This document shows positions 30,849-41,607 of a stretch of DNA of 64,000 nucleotides, one piece after another; the stretch's first letter is position 1, and each line of letters starts with the position of its first letter. The stretch covers positions 1 through 64,000 of the forward strand of contig MPUH01000283.1 in the NCBI GenBank assembly GCA_001970955.1, given 5' to 3'. Under the pieces are notes generated by a model. It was not told the DNA's origin and searched no databases. It was given only the letters and a program-made list of their open reading frames with translations. A program made the translations under genes and the position numbers. This DNA is from Stentor coeruleus (taxonomy: Eukaryota > Ciliophora > Heterotrichea > Heterotrichida > Stentoridae).

Positions 30849-32483
30849 TTAATCAGATGGGATTATCAAAAGAGTTGGACCTTTTAGATTGTACTCTTTT
30901 TTGTGTTTGGAGCAAAATATTGGGGAAATGATGTTAGCTTTATATTCACAAGGACTAATTTCTATCACTTCTTCTATATCAAGATATTCCCCACATCTAA
31001 ATCTAGCTTTAGTCTTAAAAAACCCATCTTCACAATTTTCTCCATCTTCTAACTCCAACACAATAGGTTCATTATAAAAACTATCAAAATACTCATGCGC
31101 AGCTAAAAAAATTTTCCTATCAACTTCACTAAAACCTCTGACATAAAACGAGCTCACAGTGCATTCTTCAACTGACCCAATTTCAAATCTTTTAACCATT
31201 TTCATATCCTCATGCCAATACATAAAAAGTAAATTAGTCAATATTTTTGTCTGGCTGACATATAAATGCCCATTAAAAACACTAACAAAATATGTAAAAT
31301 CTATCAATTCCGATGCAATAAACGGAGTGTTAAATTTTTTAACAGAATAATCACTATAAGAAAACACATAACTAACAGTGCTTAATACAACTCTAAAAAG
31401 AGGTTTATCAGAATAAAAGTCTATAAAAATCTGGAACTCTTCACAATGGGCAATAAAATGAATATAAAAATCTTGAGGCAAATCACAAGTACAAGAGCTG
31501 GAAAAGTAGTTTAAAACATACGATTCAGAAAAGTCAATATTAGAAGGACAAGGGTATTTTGAAGGTTTTTCATATAAAATATAAGCGGTAAGGGTTATGT
31601 TGCTATAAGGATTTTGACTTGGTTTAGAGTCAAAAGTTGCAATTCCAATATCAGAGAATATAACTTGATAGATTGATGAATGCCAGAAATCAACTGATAC
31701 AAGTTCTTCATCTAATATGTCAGTAACTAATACATATTCACCTAATTCTATAAACCCATCAAGGAATATACTTGATCCTATTGATATAACATTACTGACT
31801 TTTTTGAAGTTTTTATTAACATTATGAATATAATACACACTGATTATTTCTGGGATTTGTAATGAAGATGATATCCTAACAGCATTGTTTTCTAAGATTT
31901 CACTTATTTCAACATAAACATCTCCACCTGGGGTTTCAAGAATTATTTCTGAGTTCACATAAACATTAGTGATAAAATTGCATTCTTCACATATAAAAAC
32001 ATCATCATAAAGGATTTTATCAATTTTTTCATGTGACCCACGTACAAGTGTGTAATTGCAAAAAATTTGTGATTCGAAATCCCCGGACATTAAAAAGAGT
32101 TTGCTGCTGATTTTATATAAAATCTCATACAATTCCTCATCAACAACAAAAAAGCTCCCATCTTGAATCCCAGAATCTAATATATTTTCAGGCATATCAA
32201 ATCTTAATAAATCTCTATCCAAATGTGCACAATTTTCTACATTATAAACTTCATCACATATAAATTTAGGCCACACACCTATATTCACAAAGTCTACATT
32301 AGGGTCATCTGATATTTCATAAAATCCACTAGTAAAATTTGTTATATAACTTCTTTCTGTCAAACTATCTGTACCTAGTAATAAAGTCTTACAAAAAGAT
32401 TTTAAAACATCTTTCGAAGGTTCAATAAAATTAAAATCCCATATCATCGCGTTTGCTGTAAGAAAAAACAACATAAATCTCAT
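30849..32483 (-). CDS. Secreted protein with C-terminal MRH-like domain
   Basis: 544 aa with a signal peptide (MRFMLFFLTANAMIWDF) and scattered cysteines, so it enters the secretory pathway. The last ~60 residues (GENCEDG, ARFRCG, EVIEISPCEY and ISPIFC) follow the cysteine pattern of the mannose-6-phosphate receptor homology fold found in OS-9, glucosidase II beta and related lectins. The remainder is beta-rich and unrecognised. It may bind N-glycans in the ER, Golgi or outside. No TM helix or KDEL-like end. The MRH assignment rests on motif spacing only. Confidence 0.65.
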   Translation of the reverse strand: MRFMLFFLTANAMIWDFNFIEPSKDVLKSFCKTLLLGTDSLTERSYITNFTSGFYEISDDPNVDFVNIGVWPKFICDEVYNVENCAHLDRDLLRFDMPENILDSGIQDGSFFVVDEELYEILYKISSKLFLMSGDFESQIFCNYTLVRGSHEKIDKILYDDVFICEECNFITNVYVNSEIILETPGGDVYVEISEILENNAVRISSSLQIPEIISVYYIHNVNKNFKKVSNVISIGSSIFLDGFIELGEYVLVTDILDEELVSVDFWHSSIYQVIFSDIGIATFDSKPSQNPYSNITLTAYILYEKPSKYPCPSNIDFSESYVLNYFSSSCTCDLPQDFYIHFIAHCEEFQIFIDFYSDKPLFRVVLSTVSYVFSYSDYSVKKFNTPFIASELIDFTYFVSVFNGHLYVSQTKILTNLLFMYWHEDMKMVKRFEIGSVEECTVSSFYVRGFSEVDRKIFLAAHEYFDSFYNEPIVLELEDGENCEDGFFKTKARFRCGEYLDIEEVIEISPCEYKANIISPIFCSKHKKEYNLKGPTLLIIPSD

Positions 32484-32553
32484 ATTATTAATAAAAAATC
32501 CTATCTTAAAATTATGATTTTTTACTATAAACCTAACAAAAAAAACTATTATT

Positions 32554-33600
32554 TTATCTTAAACTCTGATAATTATTATTAACTTTTCTAAAAGAGTCCG
32601 TCGAAGGCTTAGAGTCAATTTCTTCTTTCCTTTTTATTTCTGAGTTTTGGCTCCTTTCAATACTTGACGCCCCGATTTGAGGACTTGAATTTATTTTCCC
32701 TGTATCGCTGCTTCCTGGTACGCTTTTTCTAATCTCAACTTCATTGCTTGGAACTTCTTCATCAATATTATTATTTTCTTGAGTCCATATAACCCCATCA
32801 CCTATAGGTTTACCTGATATCCCAGTTATCGGCAAAAGCCACAAAAGTTTGTTTTTACCAAAAACTTGATACCAATTAAGAGCTGAGCCTTTATCATAAA
32901 CATTAGTTTTTTGTGTGTTTTTTTTATCCATATTATCAATTGTTGTTGAATTACTAAGAATAAGTCTTATATGGAACTTAAAAAACATACTGATTGTCAT
33001 AGCTAATAATAAATTCAAAAAGTACCCAGAAAGCATGAAAATATCATTATAAGCAGGAATTGCATGTATCGATATTAAATATCTGACTTTATCATAAACT
33101 GGGAAAGACATAGATATCAAACCCATATATAAAGATATCAGCACATAAACTAATAATAACATAAAGAATTTCCTGTTATAAAACCCAACACAGTTATTAA
33201 TCCAAGCTGTATATACCTTACGACAATGATGATCCATATTCAAAACACAACGATTACAAGCTGAACAATGATGACATCGTTCAGGCTTGAATACATGGCA
33301 CATTAGACAATATCTTCGACGTTTGTTCTCAGAATCTCCCATATAAAAACCCCATAGAGGTGGGACAATTCCAGGGTCAGTAAGCATTGCCCTTAAAAAA
33401 CACCAAATTAGCATGAACACTGATAGATGAAAGAATACTAAAAATACTTTCACCCAGAGTACTAAATAAAAAATACTGTCTGATTGAGGAAAGTATACTT
33501 TCATAACATTTGAGTATATGAACAGAATTACAGATAAGACAAACATCACGAAAAAATTCCCGATGATCTTATTGCAGGTTAATGGAGTGGTTCTTGGCAT
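32554..33600 (-). CDS. DHHC palmitoyltransferase (zDHHC)
   Basis: 343 aa after removal of one 15-nt intron. Two N-terminal TM helices are followed by the Cys-rich domain ([38 protein letters not shown]) and two more TM helices, the standard four-TM plan. The DHHC cysteine (near residue 125) takes and transfers palmitate to protein cysteines at Golgi, ER or plasma membrane. Unspliced, the motif reads [15 protein letters not shown]; splicing restores the invariant DHHCPW. The C-terminal tail is Ser-rich and cytosolic. It lies 70 bp upstream of the MRH gene on the same strand, as an independent unit. Confidence 0.95.
   Translation of the reverse strand: [348 protein letters not shown]
33207..33221 (-). 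other. 15-nt intron hidden in frame (DHHC gene)
   Basis: Coding-strand GTAAGGTATATACAG, with no stop and a length divisible by three. Its removal changes [10 protein letters not shown] to HHC-P-W, the family invariant. Confidence 0.95.
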
Positions 33601-34642
33601 TTATTTAATAATTTTATATATGGGAATTTAAATTGATAGATGTGCTATAGAATATGATTAATAGGGTAAATTTGCTTTTTTGTGGAAGGATTAGTGAATT
33701 GGATTGTGAAATTATGTTTGAAGGGTTTATGTAATGATGAGTAGAGGGGATGATGATAAGAGGAAATTTTTGGATAAGTGATGGATATTTGGAAAATTGG
33801 AGTAAAAGAAGAGAGGTAGGTTTTGGTTGTAGTTTGGGTTGATAGGTAAAATTAAGATTTGGGGTTGAGATACTTGATAAAAGTGATTTTATATGAATAA
33901 TTGTGGATTATGTGATTAAATTTGGTTGAAGGAATAAATGTTAATAGTTGGGAACAATAGATGTTGGGATATATATTGTTTATACTCCTTGATTTTAGAA
34001 GATATATTAAGGGAATAGAAAGTCTGATAGTTCTGCTTTAGGTAGTATTTATATTATACATTTTCCAGTAAATGTTGAATATATTATTGATGATATCATT
34101 TTAGTTTATGGTATTTTTAAAGCTGATAAAGATAATAAACTTAGGATTTAAATTATTTTCACCTTTATGATTGCAAAAAAAAATTATAACAATCTTCTCT
34201 AAGATTTTTTCTAAACATATCATCCAATAAAATGATAACTATTCTATTTAAATACATTTTCTTCAATATATCTTATAATTATTTTAAATATTCCATACCG
34301 ATATCAATTAAATTTATTATATATACACAAACAAGCATATCCAAACTAAATTCAACATTCACTTCATAATTCCCTTAAAAAAATCATCCAATACATTATT
34401 AAAATACTCCAAAAATCCTTTCAACCCACTAAAACCCTTCAATCCACAAAAATCTTTTCTATTTTATCCTTAATCATATCTTCCACAATATTCATAATTA
34501 ATCCTCATAACCTAAAACCTATAATTCATATAAACCCCAATCTAAAACCTTTAAAAACCTCAACAACTCCTTTTTTCCAGTATTTTTTCATATAATTTTC
34601 TCCTAATAAAAACTTAAATAATTTCTTTAAACCTAATATAAA
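33601..34642. other. Divergent intergenic region with composition switch
   Basis: The + strand is G-rich and C-poor to about 34170, then C-rich and G-poor up to the phosphatase start. No gene seen. Confidence 0.6.
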
Positions 34643-35704
34643 ATGTCAGAGTCTTCAACGCTAACTATTCCAAACAAGCATTCAAAAAATTTTAAAAGCC
34701 TTTCAATAAATTCACAAGACTTTCATATAAAAGTAAACCAAAAGCATGAACGAAAGCCTTCAGAAGAAACTCCAATATTAAAACCTTCAATAAGTCCTGA
34801 AAAAAACAAAAAAATCGATAATGGGAAAATTAAAGATACGTCAATAGCAAAAATTATCTTAAAGTCAGGGTTAAGTAAAGTTAAAAGGAAAATTCAGATA
34901 CAATTATATGAAATGAAAGCTAAAATTGAAGAATTAGACCCATTTAAAGGGATATTATCAGAAGATACATTGATTAAAGGAGAGATTTCTGATGAGGATA
35001 TTGGTATTGAAAGTGATAAAATATATAAAGAACATATGAGGCAGACTTTTATGTCATTGAAAGGGATTAGAGGATTGAAGAAAATACCAGAGGAAAAGCT
35101 TCAAGAAAAAAAGTTGAATTTGCCAAGGAGGTTCGAGAGTGAAGGGAGAAAAACTGTGATTTTTGATTTGGATGAAACTTTAGTTCATTGTGTTGGAGTA
35201 GGTAAAGGACATGTTTCTCTACCTGTAAAATTCCCAAACGGCAAATCTTCTACTGCTGGGGTGAACATCAGGCCATTTGCAATAGAATGCTTACAAGCAG
35301 CAAGTCAGCTTTTTGAAGTTATAGTCTTTACTGCTTCTCATAAATGTTATGCTGATGTGATTCTGGATTATTTAGACCCAGAACACAATCTTATACATCA
35401 TAGGCTTTATAGAGAACATTGTGTTCAAGTCAACAATTTTAATATAAAAGACCTACGTATTATTAACAGAAGGATACAAGATATGGTTATTATTGACAAT
35501 GCTATTATAAGTTTTGCATTTCATCTAAATAATGGTGTGCCGATAATATCTTGGTTTAAAAATCCTTATGACAAAGAATTGCAAAATCTAATTTCGTACT
35601 TTCCAGTGATTTCTGAATCAGAAGATGTACGGGATATCAATCGCAGTTTGTTCCATTTGGAAACATTTTATGAGGATTACTGTGATGAGTTTAATTATTT
35701 ATAA
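34643..35704 (+). CDS. SCP/FCP1-type phosphatase (NIF domain)
   Basis: 353 aa. The N-terminal ~165 residues are charged and non-conserved. The NIF/HAD phosphatase domain runs from about residue 170 to 340: DLDETLVHC holds the two catalytic Asp residues, followed by INIRP-like VNIRPFAIECL, VFTASHKCYADVILDYLDP, HHRLYREHC, and VIIDNAIISFAFHLNNGVPI. This is closest to the CTDSPL/Dullard branch, which removes phosphate from Ser in the RNA polymerase II tail or in lipin-type substrates. No TM segment, so it is closer to SCP than to Dullard. The substrate cannot be inferred. Confidence 0.93.
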   Translation: MSESSTLTIPNKHSKNFKSLSINSQDFHIKVNQKHERKPSEETPILKPSISPEKNKKIDNGKIKDTSIAKIILKSGLSKVKRKIQIQLYEMKAKIEELDPFKGILSEDTLIKGEISDEDIGIESDKIYKEHMRQTFMSLKGIRGLKKIPEEKLQEKKLNLPRRFESEGRKTVIFDLDETLVHCVGVGKGHVSLPVKFPNGKSSTAGVNIRPFAIECLQAASQLFEVIVFTASHKCYADVILDYLDPEHNLIHHRLYREHCVQVNNFNIKDLRIINRRIQDMVIIDNAIISFAFHLNNGVPIISWFKNPYDKELQNLISYFPVISESEDVRDINRSLFHLETFYEDYCDEFNYL

Positions 35705-36239
35705 TATCATGTGCTTATTTAAATCTGTTCCTAATTCAATTTTATCATATTAAATATTTTTTAATCAAATTATAAAGATAGTTTTTAGCTTGTATATGAT
35801 ATTATGAGTGCATAAGATAAAAATTATGCAATTTATTTTAGTTTATTAATCAGGTTTTCACTTTTCTTATGTAACTCTCTAGGAGATTATTAGTTTATTT
35901 GCCTTTTGTCAGCATTTGATTTACAGAGTTAGTCACTATACTAACTTTTATTCTTAATTACTTTAACGCAAATAAGATTATGCATTATAAGCTTTACTAT
36001 ACCTATTACAACAAACTCCAAATTCAATCTAAATAACAGTTTCCCAAACAAAATCCTAGATTATCTATTTTACAAAAAGCCTAATCCACTATTTTCAACT
36101 AAATACAAAGTTAGAAAATATCCACAAAATCAACCTTGTAATATATCTTCACATACAACAAAATTACAATAATTATTCTAATAACTCATAATATCCTATG
36201 GTTATTTAAATACACCCCTAACTTAATAATAACATATAA
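35705..36239. other. Intergenic spacer
   Basis: AT-rich, with a C-rich upstream flank at the right. Nothing further seen. Confidence 0.6.
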
Positions 36240-37208
36240 ATGTCTTTCAAGCCGAATTTTAATACAAAAACCCCACAAAGCCTAGTATATCCATTAAATG
36301 TTCCAGTATTCAATAATTCGAACCAAAAGACGAATCCTTCATTTCAAAGCTTTTCTGAGCCAAATTCTCAGCAAGTACGGCCAGGACAAAATTTTAATCA
36401 GAATCAGATGAAAAATCCTAACTTTCCTGGTGCTCCCCAACCAAGAGGAGGATTCCCAAATACTTTTGCACCTAACAAAGCTGCTTGGGTATCAAGTTTT
36501 GGTGGACCCTCAAAATCCCCAAATGAAAGTATGCCTAATCAAGGAACTTTTCAGCCAAACTTCAACAAAATTCCTGAAACTCAGGGCACAAACTTCAACC
36601 AAGGGTCTAAATCAATGAAAAATTTCACTAAAAACACTTTTCAAGGACCAAGATCAGGTAACTCAATGGGACCAACAATGGAAGTTGACTCTAAAAATTC
36701 CCAACCAAAATTCGCCCAACCACAATTTGCCTCAGGACCAAAACGAGCTTTTAACACGACAAATTTTACAGGGTCAGGCAAAACTAATAATACAATGGAA
36801 GTTGATTCAGGAGGTAATCAAATATCTTTTAATAAACCATTTGGTAATAGAAAATCATCAGGTTTCGCTAATCAAGATATGGGATTTCAACCTGATAATC
36901 AAGAAAGTCCAAGAAAAAATAAATTTAATAGCAAAGAAGACCCTAGGAAAAAAAACTTTAATAACCAGGAAAGGAGTTTTTCAGGGAATTTTAAAGAACC
37001 TCAAAATAAACCAGTGGGTAAACAGGGAAATCAAGGCTTTCAACCACAGCGTGGGAATCGTGAAAATGCTTTTAACCCAGGTTTCGATATGCAAAACCCT
37101 CGTTTTCAGAAAGCTCAGAATCCACAAAACGCAAAAAATATCAGAGTTGAAGGGTCATATTCTGGGAGGGTATCCAAAGATGATGACCCATACAACAATG
37201 AAGATGAA

Positions 37209-37240
<32 letters not shown>

Positions 37241-40200
37241 AGAAGAAGAGGATTATGATGAAGAACAAGCTAAGATTATTTCTAGAAACGATAGGTTTAA
37301 TAGTGGAAGACCTATGAAAAACGAAGAAACTCATAGTGGAAAATTCGTGAAAAATGAAGAAAATACCCAAGGGTTTAATAGAAAAAACAAAGATGACCAA
37401 GATCAGTTTAAAAAAAAGAAACCTTTTCAAGCTAGAAACCAAGATGAAGACTATGAAGATGATAACAATACTGAAAACTTAGACAAGCTTGAAGTACAAT
37501 ATCGTAAACAAGCTTTAGCATCTTTACATAAGGCAAAAAGCTTAAACAAACTTCCTACAACAATAAAAATTCCCCCAAGAGCATTCAATGAACCTAAACG
37601 TCCTCAATTTGAATCTAAATCCCCAAAACCTGAAATAGAACATCGGCCTCAATATAAAGAAACAGCTAAATCAGAAGCAAAAATATCAACACCCGGACAT
37701 ATATCAATGTGTTCAACCGAAGAATGTAGATCTCGTGAAGAATCAATGCAACTTTCTATTTTTGAAAGAAAAAACTCAGGGAAATATGAATGCAACCCAC
37801 AATGGGCTTTAAAAAAATACCTCAGAAGCAGCGCAGATCGTCAAGAAGATAAAAGATCTGCTGAATCTTTAACATACGCCCTTAACCATTTAATAAACAA
37901 CATTATCGACCTTGATACAAATTCTAACCCACTTGGTTTTTTATTACCAGAAGATTCTAATATCCATAAATTCCCCACAATCTACCCTTTTGTTTTTGAT
38001 CGTATGCGTGCTATAGCCAAAGATTGGAAAATGCTTCAAGTTCAATCAAGTCCAGAACTTATCCACGATCATGAAATTATGGCTCGTTTTCTTATATTAA
38101 GTTGTGTTGAAGGTTTTTATTCTACAGATTTCAATCAAAATCTTAATCAAAAACTTGTTGAAGATATTCTTAATTGCCTTATACGAGCTTATGAATATAA
38201 TAGAGAAAAATTGAGTTCTTGTGAAAATGAATCTGAATTTACAGCTTATTTTATATTAGCAAAACCTGAAAACTTGCTACAGATTTTCACGTTAATTAAA
38301 TCTTTACCTGAAAAAGTTTTAGTACATCCATATATGCGTATTGCTATATCTTTGTTTAAAGCTTATCATAATGATGATTTTTCTGGGTTTTTCGCTACGG
38401 TTCGTCAAGCTCCTTATTTGATTGCTTGTGCTACTTATCCAATTTTTCATAAGTTTAGGGCGATATCTTTAGAACAAATGTATGTGAGTACTTTTAGAAG
38501 TATGCCGATTGAAGACTTTGCTGAATTACTTTATTTTTCAAATGTTGATGAAGCTAGGGGTTATGCTGAGTTTTTTGACTTGGAAGTTGAAGCGAATATG
38601 ATTAATAGCAATAAGGATATTGTTAAAGTGGCTGATATTTCTGATAAATTAGCGAAAGTATTTCCTTGTGTTCCGAAAAATATTCAGATGAAGAAAGCTC
38701 AGAAAAAAAGGAAGGATATTGTTTTGGGGATTGATAAAGATTTTGAGTATAAAAAAGAGGAAACAGAGGAAAAAGGGCTTGATTGGGGGATAAAAGAACA
38801 GACAGTATCTAAAGAAGATAAAGAGAAAAATGATGGGAAGAAAGAAGAGGATAAGAAAAATGATATAGCCAAAGAGCCGAAATTCGAGCTGAAAACACAA
38901 TTGTGGGCTGAGAACTTTAAAGAACTTATAGAGAAAAAAAATGAAGTCAAAAATCTTGTATTTGAAGAAAAAAAGGATGTTTTCCCTACAGTAATCCAAG
39001 AGCCCATAATAAAACCTATAAAAAACGATTCTACTGACATAAAGCCGATATCCAAAATTCCTGAAATCAGCAACTTCTCAATAGAAAACCTAATAAAACC
39101 AGTACAAGCAGCACCTACCATAGCCCAATCGCCTGAAAAAAAAATGTCATTTCGGTTCCCTAGCGACGATAAAACAATATTCAGCATCCTCAAAGACAAA
39201 CGCCTCAAAGAAAAAATCAAAGAAAACACAAGAAACTACAGACTACAGAAAAAAACCAACATAAAACTGCAAATAAAAAAATGCAGGGTTTTCCAAGAAT
39301 CACGAATTTTTACTAAATGGAAAGAACTTGTTAAATACAATAAACTGCAAAATTATATCTATGATCGACGTAAACGAGAACTTCAAGCTTATGAAAATCA
39401 GTTTTCTAATGAAATAATTTCAGACTCACTGAATTATTCACGTTTTTCTGCTGATAAACGACAAAAAGTTGAAGAATCGACTTATCCTGTTTTATCTGAT
39501 GAAGCTTTTGTTCAAAAATTTACAAGTAAAAATGTGACTTCATATAAACTTCAAATATCTTCTCCTAGTCAGCATGAGTTATTTAAATATACACAACAGA
39601 AATTTAAGGGTATTATAAGTGTTTTAGCAGAAAAAAATGTGGTTATTGACTTTTCAAACAGATCTGAAATGGCTTGCGATTTTATTGTATTTATTGGAAA
39701 AAGTTTTGAGCTTCATCAATTAAGATGCCCTTTTAGTCAGAATTTAGTTGCTATAATAACAGATCATGTAAATAATGAGGAACAAATTAGGGATAAACTT
39801 AAGGTATATACGGAAAATGAACCAAGAATTGTTGTTTTACCTATGATTTTTAGTGTGAATGAGTTTGCGTTTTATGATTTGATTGTTTATCCTATTATTG
39901 AAACTTTAAATAAATATAAACCTGTTTATGGAGAACTAAAGGTACAAAGCTTAGAGGATATTTTTGGAGTTTATAAAAGACGAATTGAAGACTCAGATTT
40001 GGAAACACAGAAAAAATTGTTTTGTTTGGATTTTAATGGGACTTTTAATTATTGGGTGGAGTTTCTGAATAGGATTACAGCTGGGATTGAGAAAAAAGTG
40101 AAGAAAATTTGTGCGGTGCCACCAACAGCAGAAGCTTTGAAAATGTGCGAGGTTGATAGTTATGATTATTCAAGGTCTTTAAAAGTATATGAAGCACTTA

Positions 40201-40676
40201 TGTTTGTTCTTAAAGAATTTTACCTTGAAAGTTTACCTGAAATAAACCCGAAAGATGTCTGGAATATGGACATGAATAAAATTGTTTATGGATACGCAGG
40301 AAGACTGGCTTCAAGATTCGAAAGAATATTTGGGAATTCATTTGACCTGCTATTAAAATTAGATGAAACTTTTTGCAAATTCCCAATTAATGTGAACTCA
40401 AAACTTATGTATATAAAAGGTCCATGGTTTGAGTTTTTCACTAACATATTGACTTTCTTTCTTAGTTTGATAGGCAAACTTGAAAAAAACATTGTTTGGG
40501 AACTTGAAGAAGTTCATGACGCTATTTATAAGACAAAAGAGTTTTTAGTTGATATAAAAGAAATACATGAAGAAACTGAAGCTAAGAAAAAAAGTGTTGA
40601 TTTCTGGGGAAGTAAAGGGTTTAATGATAGGATAGGAGAGGATGTATTTGTCAGAGAACTTGCTATGCGCATTTAA
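36240..40676 (+). CDS. SAC3: Sac3/GANP family mRNA-export protein
   Basis: 1478 aa. Residues 1-310 are Asn/Gln/Pro/Phe-rich with FG-like and GF pairs, as in GANP and nucleoporins, and are followed by an acidic run of 20 or more Glu (about 320-340) coded by GAA/GAG repeats. The Sac3 domain lies at about residues 515-800 (PQWALKKYLRSSADRQ, LTYALNHLIN, YPFVFDRMRAIAKDWKMLQVQ, HDHEIMARFLILS). A long C terminus resembles the GANP helical region. Sac3 is the scaffold of the TREX-2 complex, coupling transcription to mRNA export at the nuclear pore. The repeat tract may vary in length. No intron found in the frame. Confidence 0.93.
37198..37262 (+). repeat. GAA/GAG microsatellite coding poly-Glu
   Basis: About 20 consecutive GAA/GAG codons inside the Sac3 gene. 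It gives spurious open frames in the other frames and on the other strand. Confidence 0.9.
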
Positions 40677-41026
40677 TAAATTATTGCATTTGCTTAAATA
40701 TAGTTAGTATTATAAATTGTGATGTTTTTTTTGTTGTTGATGGAATTATTTTACTAAGTTGTTAATAAAGGAGTATAACAATCATATAATTTAATATTAA
40801 TATTAATCCTCTTACTAAAAACTATTTCCCTTTATCCCTTTCCCACCAAATATTTATTTTCCAAAAATAAAATTTCTCAATTTTCCATTCTTAAATCCAT
40901 TAATTCTATCACATTCACCTCAAATCTCCTACCCTACTATCCACAGAACTCAACCTCTCAATCCAAAAAATAAGAAAAAAAGCTCCGCTTTTTTTAAACA
41001 AAAATGAAAAAATACAACATTCAAAC
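40677..41026. other. Intergenic spacer
   Basis: AT-rich; C-rich for the last 200 bp before the next + gene. No feature beyond this. Confidence 0.6.
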
Positions 41027-41575
41027 ATGGATTCCAACTCAAGAAAATCCTGGCACATGGAGGCAGCAGAAGTTATAAAGCAAAAACCCAACTTAATCCC
41101 CTCAGACTTATTTTTCGAATTCCGTCGCCACCAGCCTTACATGTTTAAAAAACTCCCCGACAAAAAGCCTCCAGCTCCAGACAAGCCTCCAATTCACCAT
41201 CTACGAATTGACAAAAGTTATCGTATTCGTTCATCATCATCAAAACTTGCCTTACGCCCATCATCCCAATGTTCTACACATAAACTAAATGATTACCTTG
41301 ACCTTCCTCCAACAACCCGTCCTCCAATATCCTCATCACTCCTTCAAAAATCAAACCAAATTGAAAAAACAAGTCAAAGTATAATCGGGCAAATTGACTC
41401 AATTCTCGAAAAAGAAAATCTTCGTTCATATCTAACCCCAACAGTATTTAGTAACCTTGAACAATCTGAAGCATTAAAAGAATATAAAAACATCAGCCAT
41501 AAAATCTCAATCCTCAATAGAGGTCGTTTACCTTTAAAAACCTTAAAAGCTAATAAATATCAAAAGGATTTTTAA
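41027..41575 (+). CDS. Small basic protein, unknown
   Basis: 182 aa, basic and Pro/Ser-rich, without TM helix, signal peptide or cysteine pairs. Notable patches are KKLPDKKPPAPDKPP and a C-terminal helical region (EALKEYKNISHKISILNRGR). The frame ends 32 bp before NMD3, both on the + strand. I do not recognise a family. It could be a cytoskeletal or nuclear adaptor, but nothing in the sequence decides this. Confidence 0.6.
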   Translation: MDSNSRKSWHMEAAEVIKQKPNLIPSDLFFEFRRHQPYMFKKLPDKKPPAPDKPPIHHLRIDKSYRIRSSSSKLALRPSSQCSTHKLNDYLDLPPTTRPPISSSLLQKSNQIEKTSQSIIGQIDSILEKENLRSYLTPTVFSNLEQSEALKEYKNISHKISILNRGRLPLKTLKANKYQKDF

Positions 41576-41607
41576 TAAACACCCTAACACCCTAGATTAT
41601 AATAAGC

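Noticed and set aside
36430-37317. Alternative plus frames within the Sac3 gene
   Set aside because: Out-of-frame readings of the Asn/Gln-rich and poly-Glu regions.
37155-37442. Minus-strand poly-Phe frame
   Set aside because: Antisense of the GAA/GAG repeat.
38649-39229. Two overlapping minus-strand frames in Sac3
   Set aside because: Shadows of Lys/Glu-rich coding sequence.
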